Part shown: one piece after another, positions 20,153 to 27,663 of the stretch
Numbering within the stretch: the stretch's first letter is position 1
How the letters are laid out: each line of letters opens with the position of its first letter
DNA from: a virus
IMG/VR virus record: IMGVR_UViG_3300035209_000033
Coordinates: 1-32,378 of that record
DNA: 32,378 nucleotides
Direction: 5' to 3' (one strand)
Made by a program: the position numbers and the translations under genes
The notes under the pieces: generated by a model
The model's database searches: none
What the model was told of the DNA's origin: nothing
What the model saw: the letters and a program-made list of their open reading frames with translations, nothing else

Positions 20153-21865
20153 TTATATATTATTTAACGGTTCTTTTATAAAAGAGTTTCCCGACAGTCC
20201 CTCTTTAGTAAAAGAATTAGTTTGTAATCCTTCTTTGGAAAAAGTGTTTGTTTGCAAGGGTTCTTTGGTAAAAGAGTTATCTTGTAGGCTTTCCTTAGTG
20301 AATGAATTACTGTTTAGTCCTTCTTTATATCGGAATTTTGGAGTTTGATTGGGAGCCAATAAGGATAAATATGGTGAAGGAAAAAAAGCGTCCACGTTGC
20401 CTAGAAGGTGTTTGGGGGTGATTAAGGGTTGAGAAAATAAAATAGAAGCTGGAGAAAAATGCGCAAACATCTGGTATGTTGGAAAGAAAGTTGGTTGAGT
20501 TATTTTTAAAGCAATAGAAGAATAAATAGCATAAAATTTTCCTTCATTGCTAGCATTTATTAAAGGGATAGTAAGTTTTAAAGAAACAGGAGAGAAAGTT
20601 GCAGGCATTTGCAATTTTGCAGTAGTAGTTGGGTTTGTTATATGAATAGAAACAGGAGAGAAATTTACGATAAAAATATCATGGGTGGCGGTTATTGCAG
20701 GAACAGTTGCGCGCACTGGAACCGGAGAAAAGACGGCGGTTAAAGCAATTGCAAAACTTGCGACAATAGCGGGAATAGTGGCAAGTATAGATGAGGCAGA
20801 AAAGGAAGCAGTTTCTAGATCTGGAAGTGTATATGTAACTACTAGTTTTGGATCTCCGGAGGTTGGTGTTCCTCCTATTCCAGTAAAATCAGATTTAGAT
20901 GTATAAAAACTAAGAGAAGCAACTTGTTGTCCAGCCGCTGGATGATATGGAGCGGAATTAGCCACATCATAGTTTGCATTTCTTGCGCCAAATTTTGAAA
21001 TACCTGTTAAAGAAATATTACTTCTTCCTGCAGCGTTAAGAGTAAAATTATTATATCCGGTTGTTGTAAATCCAGCATAAGTAATCGGCGTATCACATAA
21101 GGCAGTTGAACCAACTTGAGTAAAATCACCAGTTACTAAACTTGAAGTGGAGGCAGGAGTAGAAGCATATATATTTATATTTGGAGTGGCAGGGTAAGTA
21201 AAACTATCAGATTTATTTGTTCCATATAAAGATAAAACAGCGGAAGAAATAACGGCAGAACTTGTTAATCCGGAAGTATCAAAACAAAAAATAGATCTCC
21301 CTATAGCTCTCCATGTGGAATTATTTGTTCCCGAAAGGACCAATACGGACATTCCAATACCACTATCGTCTTTATAAGTTCCAGCACCGTCTCTAACTCC
21401 TGCCCATGTTGAATTATCAGCATCTCGAATAAGATACCCATCAGTTGGATTATTAGTTCCAGTAGATCCTGGCCATTTTGTTAAAGTAGAAAATCCAAAA
21501 CTTAATTGCGGAGCAAGTTGGAAATGATCGGCTACAAACCAGTCCCAAATGTGCATTGCATACCATATAGGAAGTAAAATAAAGTAAAGTTTTTGAGCAT
21601 ATTTATTTTGACCAAAAAAATGTTCGGTATATTCATATTCTTTACCTATTTTAGTTTTTACAATTCTATTAAATTGAGCAACTGAATAGGGGGTTATTTT
21701 TGTAATTCTTTTTTTAGGGTCAAGATGGTGCCCCATTTTCTTAAACTGAAAAATATATTCACCTAAAAAAGAATTTGAAAGCCAAAGAAGTTTACTCTGA
21801 TGTTTTTGAAACCAGTGTTTATCAAAGACAACATTATTATTTTGTTCTTCTTTGGTTTTTGTCAT
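20153..21865 (-). CDS. Repeat-rich fibre-like protein with jelly-roll domain and C-terminal decapeptide repeats, 570 aa
   Basis: The N-terminal 115 residues form a basic attachment domain with a hydrophobic segment (LYFILLPIWYAMHIWDWFV, about 93-111). Residues about 120-350 look like a DNRLRE-type beta sandwich (RDADNSTWAGVRDGAG, SIFCFDTSGL, SAVLSLYGT, DPKLVVTYTLPD), a carbohydrate-binding-like fold. Residues about 355-500 contain several ~28-residue FSPVxxxxTxPxI repeats. The last 57 residues are six decapeptide repeats, consensus KEGLQTNSFT. The build suggests a surface-exposed adhesin or tail fibre. The stop overlaps AT-rich DNA before the coiled-coil gene. Confidence 0.55.
   Translation of the reverse strand: MTKTKEEQNNNVVFDKHWFQKHQSKLLWLSNSFLGEYIFQFKKMGHHLDPKKRITKITPYSVAQFNRIVKTKIGKEYEYTEHFFGQNKYAQKLYFILLPIWYAMHIWDWFVADHFQLAPQLSFGFSTLTKWPGSTGTNNPTDGYLIRDADNSTWAGVRDGAGTYKDDSGIGMSVLVLSGTNNSTWRAIGRSIFCFDTSGLTSSAVISSAVLSLYGTNKSDSFTYPATPNINIYASTPASTSSLVTGDFTQVGSTALCDTPITYAGFTTTGYNNFTLNAAGRSNISLTGISKFGARNANYDVANSAPYHPAAGQQVASLSFYTSKSDFTGIGGTPTSGDPKLVVTYTLPDLETASFSASSILATIPAIVASFAIALTAVFSPVPVRATVPAITATHDIFIVNFSPVSIHITNPTTTAKLQMPATFSPVSLKLTIPLINASNEGKFYAIYSSIALKITQPTFFPTYQMFAHFSPASILFSQPLITPKHLLGNVDAFFPSPYLSLLAPNQTPKFRYKEGLNSNSFTKESLQDNSFTKEPLQTNTFSKEGLQTNSFTKEGLSGNSFIKEPLNNI
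20156..20326 (-). repeat. 30-base tandem repeat encoding decapeptides
   Basis: Six in-frame 30-base units encode KE[G/S/P]L[Q/N]xN[S/T]F[T/S/I]. Coding third positions vary between units, so selection on the peptide is likely. Copy number could vary between strains. Confidence 0.8.
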
Positions 21866-21868
21866 ATT

Positions 21869-22318
21869 TTATCCCTGTGTTACTTGTAATAAATTCGTCG
21901 TGGAAGCCGGAACCGTCACTTGAGTTGCTTCTTTGGGAATGGCTGATGTAAATTCTATGAAGGCGATCGGTAGACAATTTGCATCTCCGCCGGCGACATA
22001 TTTATAGATTAGAATACCTTGATAATTTCTGCTGGCATCTCCACCCAAGCCGGCAAATACAATATTGTCCGCTTTAAAATCACCTCTATTGTCCGTATCG
22101 TTAGCAGTCACGACTGGAGTAGTCAAAGTCACATCCGCATAACCCGAAGCGTTTGAAGCATCTATGGTTGTATAACTCGTCAGATTAGTAATTGCATCTT
22201 CTTCCGTATCACAAGTAGTGTTAGTCATTACCAACCTTGCTTTAATTGTGTTTGTATCTAAATCAATCGCGCCATTAATTAAGTTCGCTTTTGCGCTATT
22301 TGGTATTTTTGAAGCCAT
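21869..22318 (-). CDS. Small beta-rich virion protein, 149 aa
   Basis: It begins MASKIPNSAKANLINGAIDLDTNTI, the AK..L..GAIDLDTDTIK signature of a widespread phage structural family, followed by a Thr/Asp-rich beta body (YADVTLTTPVVTANDTDNRG, DFKADNIVFAG) and IAFIEF near the end. The family is common in environmental phages, usually as a small structural or tail-surface protein; its exact role is not established to my knowledge. It lies between the adaptor and the large fibre gene, 18 bases after the former and 3 before the latter. Confidence 0.65.
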   Translation of the reverse strand: MASKIPNSAKANLINGAIDLDTNTIKARLVMTNTTCDTEEDAITNLTSYTTIDASNASGYADVTLTTPVVTANDTDNRGDFKADNIVFAGLGGDASRNYQGILIYKYVAGGDANCLPIAFIEFTSAIPKEATQVTVPASTTNLLQVTQG

Positions 22319-22336
22319 TTTTTTATAAGTTAATTT

Positions 22337-23062
22337 TTAATAATCCCAGCCATTGTGTCCCGTATCTTCAGCAGGAAGGCTGTTCCCTATAATCTCCCCC
22401 GATTCATCGGGACTAGCGATGGCATCTAGAGCGAGCTTAAGATCGTTTTCATAGTTGAGTTCATGACGAGAAAGTGTGACAGGTTTTGTTTGGCCACTTT
22501 TCCATTCAATGGATATTCGGCGGGCTAGGAGTTCGTGGAAGCCAATAGGAAAGCCGAAAGTGGTAATGGATGGATCGACAGACATATCCGTGCTCCCCGT
22601 AAGTGTTGTCCAGTCTGGCGGATAAGCATAGTAAAGAAAACGGCCACCACCGACTACGTTCGGAATAGTTCCGGAAAGAATAAAGACAGCTCGGCGGCGA
22701 ATGGTGTGCAAAAATTGTCTTTCATTGTTTCCGAAATTTTTGACTATCTCACTTTCGGTTTCCGATCCTTTATAGTCTTTGAGATAAGTGGAAGGAAATC
22801 TGGCAGAAGTTAAATCAAACTTCAATTCCAATTTGTGCATTCGGTCTATCATATCGTCCGGGAATTTATATTCCCGCTGGCCGGCCACCAAATCAAAGAC
22901 CACCGGGACTAGAAAATATCCGGCATTGCGCGCTACTATTTTAGAACAAATTTCATTCTTGAAAATGTTAGCCAGGCGTAATATTCTAGAATCGGGAAAA
23001 GTAGTGGAATTTGTTTTCGTTTTCTCCTCTCTTATTAAAGCTGTAAATTCTGTTAGGTTCAT
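22337..23062 (-). CDS. Head-tail adaptor/connector-like protein, 241 aa
   Basis: The helical N-terminus (TEFTALIREEKTKTNSTTF, SRILRLANIFKNEICSKIV) is followed by VPVVFDLVAGQREYKFPDDMIDRMHKLELKF, a beta-hairpin with the YxxPxDM-type motif seen in adaptor proteins that bind the portal of short-tailed phages. The C-terminal part is helical (GFHELLARRISIEWKSGQ) with a disordered acidic tail ending HNGWDY. The GLPxxFhexl-like C-terminal helix pattern is typical of this class. It would lock onto the portal ring and recruit the tail. Position between capsid and tail genes agrees. Confidence 0.65.
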   Translation of the reverse strand: MNLTEFTALIREEKTKTNSTTFPDSRILRLANIFKNEICSKIVARNAGYFLVPVVFDLVAGQREYKFPDDMIDRMHKLELKFDLTSARFPSTYLKDYKGSETESEIVKNFGNNERQFLHTIRRRAVFILSGTIPNVVGGGRFLYYAYPPDWTTLTGSTDMSVDPSITTFGFPIGFHELLARRISIEWKSGQTKPVTLSRHELNYENDLKLALDAIASPDESGEIIGNSLPAEDTGHNGWDY

Positions 23063-23068
23063 TGTGTT

Positions 23069-23584
23069 TTAACTAATTGCTGGCGGGAATAATGATTCGA
23101 CATTTCCGTCCGGACTAATAGGTCTCCAAAGAATGTAGTAATCCAAGTTTCCGGCTGTAATATCTGCCGAGGCGACTTTTTCGTCAATTGTAATCGTTCC
23201 CAGATGTCCGGCAGAGACAATATACGGACCAAGCACAGTGGAAAGAAGTTGCACACCAAGCGCGCAAGATGCCTGACTCCAAATTTTTCCAGCAGAAATA
23301 CTAGTTGCGTTTGCCAGTTGGGCGATGAGCGATGCTGTATTACCAGCAACCCCGACTTCCAAAGTGGCAGCACCGACTAGATCAACGGTACCAACAGCGA
23401 ATATTCGCGCTAAAACAACCCCTGTGACCTTAAATAGGGGGAGAACAGCCTTTGTGCCGTCTTTGTCTCCGCGAGTGTTATCTGTGCCTCCTGTGAATGC
23501 TCCAGGACTACATTTTAGAATGTTGAATGAATCTAAGGTAGTTTTTGATAATTCACTTAAATCTATATTTTTTATTTTTGGCAT
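23069..23584 (-). CDS. Unknown small structural protein, 171 aa
   Basis: The protein starts MPKIKNIDLSELSKTTLDSF and is then Gly/Ala/Thr/Val-rich beta (FKVTGVVLARIFAVGTVDL, TLEVGVAGNTASLIAQL), ending NLDYYILWRPISPDGNVESL. Composition and location between the beta-helix protein and the adaptor suggest a minor capsid, head-completion or decoration protein. No catalytic motif is visible. The 84-base gap before it holds two strong hairpins (23612-23629 and 23632-23654). It is followed by the adaptor gene after six bases. Confidence 0.6.
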   Translation of the reverse strand: MPKIKNIDLSELSKTTLDSFNILKCSPGAFTGGTDNTRGDKDGTKAVLPLFKVTGVVLARIFAVGTVDLVGAATLEVGVAGNTASLIAQLANATSISAGKIWSQASCALGVQLLSTVLGPYIVSAGHLGTITIDEKVASADITAGNLDYYILWRPISPDGNVESLFPPAIS

Positions 23585-23611
23585 AATATATTTTTTGATT
23601 AAATTTATAAT

Positions 23612-23654
23612 TGAAGCTTATTTGCTTCAGAGGAGAGCGGATTTCCCGCTCCCC
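23612..23654. promoter_or_regulatory. Tandem hairpins between the beta-helix gene and the next gene
   Basis: On the minus strand GGGGAGCGG/CCGCTCTCC (one wobble, loop GAAAT; 23654-23632) is followed after two bases by TGAAGC/GCTTCA (loop AAATAA; 23629-23612), then AATTATAAATTT. The second could be a weak terminator; together they may set mRNA levels between head and neck genes. Confidence 0.5.
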
Positions 23655-23668
23655 AAGAAACAAACGAG

Positions 23669-24664
23669 CTAGGCCGGTGCCGCGCCCTCCCAAGCATTAC
23701 TTGAGAACACAGGAGCTCCAGCAATAGACACATTCGCAGTGAGCGTATCGCAACCATTCGTACAGTTGTGAGTAGCCGGTCGGGTAAAACAAACTGAACC
23801 CTCATTGAAACCGGAAACTGATTGAATAGCGTTAGTAATAGCGATTGCCACATTAGTTGCGTTTTTGACAGCAATAAATGCTGGGTTGATAAATCTATTT
23901 AAGAATTTAGCGCCAGCAGTACTTAATACTTTCAAAAGCACAGCCCCGTTATTAGAAGACTGAACAACCCATTCACAATCGATAAATCGATTGCCCTTCG
24001 CGCCATCAGCGTTTCCGCCGGTGACGGTAGTTAGGGTCATTATGTTTCTAGCCGCAGAAGTTAAGAGCACATCGGTACCAAAGGAACAATTTATAAATGT
24101 TCCAGAATCTTCCCCGACGACTGCCTCGACGGCATCCGTGGAACCAAGATTATTTACCACACCAAAAAGGAAGGAACAGTTTTTATACAAATTTCCTTCG
24201 CCGCCAAACTCTACACAATGCAAAGCGTTGGCGTGAGTCGATGATTGAATAATCTTAAGATTTCTGAAAGAATTTCGAGTACCAGTAACTCGGAGTACAT
24301 AGGCAGAATCAACCACTCCGGCAAGTTCCAACTTGGTACCTTGCTGAACGAGACGGTCTCCTCCGTCCAAACCAATGACATTAATTCTACTCTTGCTCCA
24401 TATCCAACCAGTGGCTACAGAGTGAGTAGTCATTGCGCTCATAAAAATAGTATCTCCGCGATTTGAGGTACAAGCATCGTAAGCCTCTTTCAAGGTTAGG
24501 AATACTCGTTTCTTGCCATAACGTTGAACTATTTTTGCATAATCAGTATCCGAATCTTCAATCACGAAAAATACTTCTCCGGTAGTAAGAATACTAGCGC
24601 GAAGAACATCATCGTGGACTGCAACTCGGACCGCATCAGCTATTGTTGCTTCAAATTTAGCCAT
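23669..24664 (-). CDS. Right-handed beta-helix virion protein, 331 aa
   Basis: After a short N-terminal region (FVIEDSDTDYAKIVQ, FLTLKEAYDACTSNRGDTIF) the protein is a pectate-lyase-like beta helix: successive turns end in N/C/F ladders (NVIGLDGGDR, NSFRNLKIIQS, NLYKNCSFLFG, GTFINCSFGT, NRFIDCEWVV). It ends in a Cys-containing cap (CTNGCDTL). Proteins of this type next to the capsid gene are usually capsid-surface or spike proteins; enzymatic activity on glycans is possible but no catalytic residues are evident. Its leader has a 7-bp closed hairpin ending ten bases before the ATG. Confidence 0.7.
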   Translation of the reverse strand: MAKFEATIADAVRVAVHDDVLRASILTTGEVFFVIEDSDTDYAKIVQRYGKKRVFLTLKEAYDACTSNRGDTIFMSAMTTHSVATGWIWSKSRINVIGLDGGDRLVQQGTKLELAGVVDSAYVLRVTGTRNSFRNLKIIQSSTHANALHCVEFGGEGNLYKNCSFLFGVVNNLGSTDAVEAVVGEDSGTFINCSFGTDVLLTSAARNIMTLTTVTGGNADGAKGNRFIDCEWVVQSSNNGAVLLKVLSTAGAKFLNRFINPAFIAVKNATNVAIAITNAIQSVSGFNEGSVCFTRPATHNCTNGCDTLTANVSIAGAPVFSSNAWEGAAPA

Positions 24665-24673
24665 ACTTTTTGT

Positions 24674-24710
24674 CGCCTGTTTGTTAAGTGTGCGGATTCA
24701 CTGACAGGCG
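24674..24710 (-). promoter_or_regulatory. Leader hairpin of the beta-helix gene
   Basis: CGCCTGT (24674-24680) and ACAGGCG (24704-24710) pair perfectly; inside is AGTG/CACT. The closing stem ends ten bases before ATG 24664. No T tract follows, so mRNA stability or translation control is more likely than termination. Confidence 0.55.
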
Positions 24711-24738
24711 CGAATAGAAACGCCGCATTTTAATAATC

Positions 24739-25080
24739 CTAGTTGGAAGCTTGCCAGTATAATTGCTCACTGGTTACGCGGAGATCTGTATCATCTCCAA
24801 CAGTGAACCCGTTAGCGGAAACAGTGATTCCAAGAGAGGTAATCATTGAACGAGTACCGTCGATAGCGGTTTTAATCGCATATCCGGCAGTCATTCCTTC
24901 AAACCATTCCAACATCACATCTCCGGAAGCGTTGGTATTTACCACTTTCACATATCTTGGCTTGAAACCGGTTGTAATTACCATTGGGGTGCTTGCAATC
25001 GTTCCAGTGTCAATATATGCTCCGTGACAAATTTGAACTACACTTGCGGGATTTTTACTTTGAGTGCTTGTAATAGCCAC
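24739..25080 (-). CDS. Small capsid-associated/decoration protein, 113 aa, GTG start
   Basis: The start is GTG at 25080-25078, supported by GGAG eight bases upstream. The protein is a compact beta domain (VQICHGAYIDTGTIASTPMV, FKPRYVKVVNTNASGDVMLEW, GITVSANGFTVGDDTD, YWQASN) of a type often found beside capsid genes in environmental phages. A decoration or head-fibre role fits its place between the capsid gene and the beta-helix gene. Its Shine-Dalgarno lies inside a hairpin closing stem holding three CGAAAG repeats (25089-25128), so translation is probably regulated. Confidence 0.65.
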   Translation of the reverse strand: MAITSTQSKNPASVVQICHGAYIDTGTIASTPMVITTGFKPRYVKVVNTNASGDVMLEWFEGMTAGYAIKTAIDGTRSMITSLGITVSANGFTVGDDTDLRVTSEQLYWQASN

Positions 25081-25088
25081 TTTATTTT

Positions 25089-25128
25089 CTCCAATACTTT
25101 CGTTCCTTTCGGACTTTCGTCATTGGAG
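25089..25128 (-). promoter_or_regulatory. Triple-CGAAAG leader structure sequestering a Shine-Dalgarno
   Basis: On the minus strand CTCCAAT (25128-25122) pairs perfectly with ATTGGAG (25095-25089). The second arm contains the GGAG Shine-Dalgarno of the downstream GTG-start gene. Between the arms CGAAAG occurs three times (25119-25114, 25111-25106, 25102-25097), allowing GAC-GAAA-GTC, C-GAAA-G and AC-GAAA-GT mini-hairpins or a single GTCC/GGAC stem. It looks like a translational operator. Confidence 0.55.
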
Positions 25129-25159
25129 TGTTAAGAAAACTTAATAATAAAACTACAGA

Positions 25160-25663
25160 CTACTCCGCTTTTTCCTCTCCAGCTCGAAACTGGTTGAGAG
25201 CGGTGATGGTCTGATTATTTGCGGCTTTAATATCGTCAGAGACCTGTTTAGGGACCGTGACATATTGATTGACTGGAAAATCTAAACGATAACCATTTGC
25301 GCCCCAGGAATAAGGGACTTTCGGACTGGAGCCTTGCTCAAGCGGAATTAGAATCTCAACTCTCCTTTGAGAGAGCAGATGCGCTTTCATCCTCTCGGCC
25401 TTGCTTCCCTTATCTGGATCAGTCAACACTCCGCCAACTTGCGGAACATTATTGACCTTTTTGTACTGATATTTTTGGAGGTAATCTACTTCCTCGGGGC
25501 TTTCGTCGACTTCCCCATCGGTTGAAGAAATGCGTTCAGGCTTAGGAGAATCTTCCGATTCTTCTTCCTCTTTAGGAACATCAGTATCCTCCACCTCTTC
25601 GGTGGATTCTTTGCCAGTAGGTTTTACTGGCTTTCTCTCTAACTTTTTTGGTACTTTAGCCAT
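25160..25663 (-). CDS. Capsid-adjacent acidic-linker protein, 167 aa
   Basis: ATG 25663 (MAKVPKKLERKPVKPTG) is chosen over an upstream TTG that lies in a repeat/hairpin. Residues about 15-70 form an acidic, Glu/Ser/Pro-rich disordered linker. The C-terminal 90 residues are a folded domain (RVEILIPLEQGSSPKVPYSW, GANGYRLDFPVNQYVTVPKQ) with a final amphipathic helix (NQTITALNQF). This C-terminal pattern recurs next to N4-gp56-type capsid genes in uncultured phages; its role is not established, perhaps capsid stabilisation. No Shine-Dalgarno. A 29-base sequence in its leader is repeated in frame within the gene. Confidence 0.6.
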   Translation of the reverse strand: MAKVPKKLERKPVKPTGKESTEEVEDTDVPKEEEESEDSPKPERISSTDGEVDESPEEVDYLQKYQYKKVNNVPQVGGVLTDPDKGSKAERMKAHLLSQRRVEILIPLEQGSSPKVPYSWGANGYRLDFPVNQYVTVPKQVSDDIKAANNQTITALNQFRAGEEKAE

Positions 25664-25697
25664 AATTTTGGATTCTTTGCCAGTAGGTTTTACTGGC
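25603..25697. repeat. 29-base direct repeat with internal hairpin, one copy in leader and one in gene
   Basis: The 29 bases at 25603-25631 recur exactly at 25669-25697, 66 bases apart (22 codons, in frame). Each copy contains the inverted repeat GCCAGTA/TACTGGC around GGTTT. In the gene it encodes PVKPTGKES; in the leader the same frame is open but precedes the ATG. The leader copy forms a hairpin 16-34 bases before the ATG. Confidence 0.85.
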
Positions 25698-25716
25698 AAT
25701 TACTAATAATTAATTA

Positions 25717-26667
25717 CTAAGGAGTTACGCCGTGTTCGATTGCAACACCAAAATTGGAGTTCAAAACTTTCGCTACAAAAGTTGCAATCCAACCACTGGT
25801 CTTTCTTTGGTGAAGAGGATCATATGTACCTCCGCCTTGTTCAACATAGTTGTTCAAGGCCTTGCCGGCGACTCGGGTAATACCGTAATAGTCTTGCCCC
25901 ATAATCAAAGTCTTGTGGACCGTGGTTAAGGAACTTACTACGGAGTATCCGTTAGTCGTCATGAGGAAACGAACATCATCCATTGCGCCAACTTCCCCTT
26001 CCATAACATTGCCATTACTTGCGTACTCTTCCACCGGAATCCAGCCGACTTCATTTTTCAAATCAAACAAAGTCATGTGGTCAATAATACCGATATAAGC
26101 GGCATTAATCGGAGAAGAATTGAAACCGGAAGAAGGATTTACAATCTTCGTCAGTTTCTTTGCATCGTTACCCTGAAGTGTGCGAACCGCTTCGCGAACT
26201 TCATCGCGAGTAAGCGTCATCGAGGCGGTCACAGTTGCGGTAGAAACAGCGCTCGAAGCGTATTGGTGGGAAGCGCCAGCGATCATAACATCGCGCGCAA
26301 CCTGATCAAGAGAATTACCAGCTTGCTGGCCCAACTTATCAGCCGTTTCTTTAAGGAACGGATCAAAGGTGGCAAATTCAATGACATCAGAAAAAGTAAC
26401 AAAGTCTCCATACTGCGCACAGGTAGCGGAAATATCGGTAATTGAGAGAGAACTCCCGTTTGGAGTAACACCCTCGGTTAGAGGAGTAGTGGCCGCTGCC
26501 AGTAATCCATATCGACGAAACTTCACAACCATACCGTTACCTTGCGGAATATCTTTCACTTGCGCGAACCTTAGATGTAACAGAAGCGGTGTCGCAGCCT
26601 GAAGCATCACACGGTTGTAATAACCGTTGAGCCCGGGCGTAATGACACTTGTGTCCATGTCAGCCAT
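25717..26667 (-). CDS. Major capsid protein, N4-gp56 family
   Basis: The 316-residue protein shows the N4-gp56 family pattern: an N-terminal helix (NGYYNRVMLQAATPLLLHLRF), VKFRRYGLLAAATTPLTEGV, a QYGDFVTFSDVIEF segment, and the helix LGQQAGNSLDQVARDVMIAG. The rest forms the HK97-type P and A domains (AAYIGIIDHMTLFDLKNEV; VRFLMTTNGYSVV). It polymerises into the icosahedral shell around the scaffold. It follows the scaffold gene by 82 bases, a spacing that carries a 13-base element also present before the scaffold gene. No Shine-Dalgarno is visible although this should be the most highly expressed gene. Confidence 0.9.
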   Translation of the reverse strand: MADMDTSVITPGLNGYYNRVMLQAATPLLLHLRFAQVKDIPQGNGMVVKFRRYGLLAAATTPLTEGVTPNGSSLSITDISATCAQYGDFVTFSDVIEFATFDPFLKETADKLGQQAGNSLDQVARDVMIAGASHQYASSAVSTATVTASMTLTRDEVREAVRTLQGNDAKKLTKIVNPSSGFNSSPINAAYIGIIDHMTLFDLKNEVGWIPVEEYASNGNVMEGEVGAMDDVRFLMTTNGYSVVSSLTTVHKTLIMGQDYYGITRVAGKALNNYVEQGGGTYDPLHQRKTSGWIATFVAKVLNSNFGVAIEHGVTP

Positions 26668-26696
26668 AACATTTTTGCGTATTGTTTATATGTTAA

Positions 26697-26721
26697 AAAA
26701 CAATTTCACAACTCGCCATTT
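26697..26721. repeat. Shared element before the capsid gene (pairs with 27556-27578)
   Basis: AAAACAATTTCAC (26697-26709) is repeated directly at 27566-27578. CTCGCCATTT (26712-26721) is repeated inverted as AAATGGCGAG at 27556-27565. The two composite elements flank the scaffold gene, one before the scaffold and one before the capsid gene. Confidence 0.6.
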
Positions 26722-26749
26722 AGAAAACTTTATAATCCGTGGCGGTATT

Positions 26750-27481
26750 TTACTTTTTTGAGAATCTTCCCCTTTCAAGTTCGCTATCGAATTTCTTGAA
26801 ATCCTCATCAGACATTTCGGATATTTCATCAGCGGAAGGGAAATCTCCGACTGTTCCCTTATCAATTATTTGTCTGCCTCCACTCTTATGCTGAGCGGCA
26901 TCCAGGTCTGCGGCCTTTTTCCTTTTAGCGCCGAGAGCCTGCGCGGCAGTCCAAGCTAAGTGATGGTAGATAACAGTGGGCGATACTCCCTTGTAGGCAT
27001 CGTGGGCCATATAGGCCTTAATGTGATTGGTATATTTGGCGGCATCAGGCTCGGCTTTCACCAAAGACTGAAATTCCGCTTCATCCGCATCACTCGCGAG
27101 CTTACCAAGAAGGGGAGCTATCGTTTTTTGGACAATCTTTTCGACATGTTCGTCTGTCGGGCCTTCATCCTCCTCCTCTTCCTCGGGAGCAACATAACCC
27201 TCATCCCCTTCTTTCAGTTTGGATTCCAGTTTTTTTATCTTCTCGTTTTTGCGAGCGATAATCTGCTGAGAATTAAACTTACGGGTTGGGATTTCCGGAG
27301 GTTTGACTGGGTCGATAGTGTCGTTAAACACTTCTTCTTCGTCTTCCTTTTTTTCGTCTTTCTTTTCAGTGCCGGCGTCAGCACCCTTACCATCACCTGC
27401 CGGGGCAACATAATCAGGATTTTTACCTCCATCATCGTTGTATTCCTCGGTCGGAGCAGCGTTTTTGATTTCTTCAGCCAT
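26750..27481 (-). CDS. Capsid scaffolding protein
   Basis: The 243 residues start with an acidic disordered section (about 1-105, with DDGGKNPDYVAP and long Glu runs), then a helical core (EHVEKIVQKTIAPLLGKLAS, EAEFQSLVKAEPDAAKYTNH, YHHLAWTAAQALGAKRKKAA), and end in a short charged tail (KKFDSELERGRFSKK) that resembles capsid-binding helices of scaffolds. Position directly upstream of the major capsid gene is classic. It would guide shell assembly and then leave or be degraded; no protease domain is fused to it. TATATA six bases before the ATG and a TTGATA further up could form a leaderless-type promoter. Confidence 0.8.
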   Translation of the reverse strand: MAEEIKNAAPTEEYNDDGGKNPDYVAPAGDGKGADAGTEKKDEKKEDEEEVFNDTIDPVKPPEIPTRKFNSQQIIARKNEKIKKLESKLKEGDEGYVAPEEEEEDEGPTDEHVEKIVQKTIAPLLGKLASDADEAEFQSLVKAEPDAAKYTNHIKAYMAHDAYKGVSPTVIYHHLAWTAAQALGAKRKKAADLDAAQHKSGGRQIIDKGTVGDFPSADEISEMSDEDFKKFDSELERGRFSKK

Positions 27482-27487
27482 AAGATT

Positions 27488-27520
27488 TATATAATCACAG
27501 GGAAACTATCAATTCCCCTG
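27488..27520 (-). promoter_or_regulatory. Candidate promoter plus hairpin before the scaffold gene
   Basis: TATATA (27493-27488) lies six bases before ATG 27481, the geometry of promoters A and B. TTGATA upstream (13-15 bases, depending on the -10 register) may be the -35. It lies in the loop of a CAGGG/CCCTG hairpin (27498-27520), so folding and promoter overlap. No CTTTAT box, so the class differs. Confidence 0.4.
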
Positions 27521-27548
27521 GACAGTTATTTTTTAAGACAAACATAGC

Positions 27549-27663
27549 GAAATTGAAATGGCGAGAAAACAATTTCACTAGACGGATAATGTTGAGCCGG
27601 TTAGGACTCAAGGCAGGTGGTATGGCAGCAAACCCACCACCTATCTTGAATCCTCACTGGTTC
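27549..27663. ncRNA. Structured intergenic leader: 70-base hairpin plus second stem-loop
   Basis: Arms at 27594-27612 and 27645-27663 (GAGCCGGTTAGGACTCAAG and CTTGAATCCTCACTGGTTC) pair at 15 of 19 positions, with wobbles covering some of the rest on either strand. Inside, after a 2x2 loop, AGGTGGT (27615-27621) pairs with ACCACCT (27636-27642) around a 14-base loop. A second hairpin GAAATTG/CAATTTC spans 27549-27576 and contains the element shared with the capsid leader. No T tract follows, so these are more likely RNA-processing or translation elements than terminators. Confidence 0.5.

Noticed and set aside
25664-25699. N-terminal extension of the 25160 gene from a TTG
   Set aside because: The added residues just duplicate a downstream segment, and the sequence forms a hairpin; ATG 25663 is preferred, though the extension stays possible.
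26722-26755. Plus-strand AAAACTTTAT resembling the phage promoter box
   Set aside because: No GATAAT-like -10 follows at 15-16 bases, and no plus-strand gene starts downstream.
26960-27547. 195-codon plus-strand open frame over the scaffold gene
   Set aside because: It is antisense to the strongly supported scaffold gene, has a phenylalanine-rich composition expected from complementing Glu/Lys codons, and no ribosome site.
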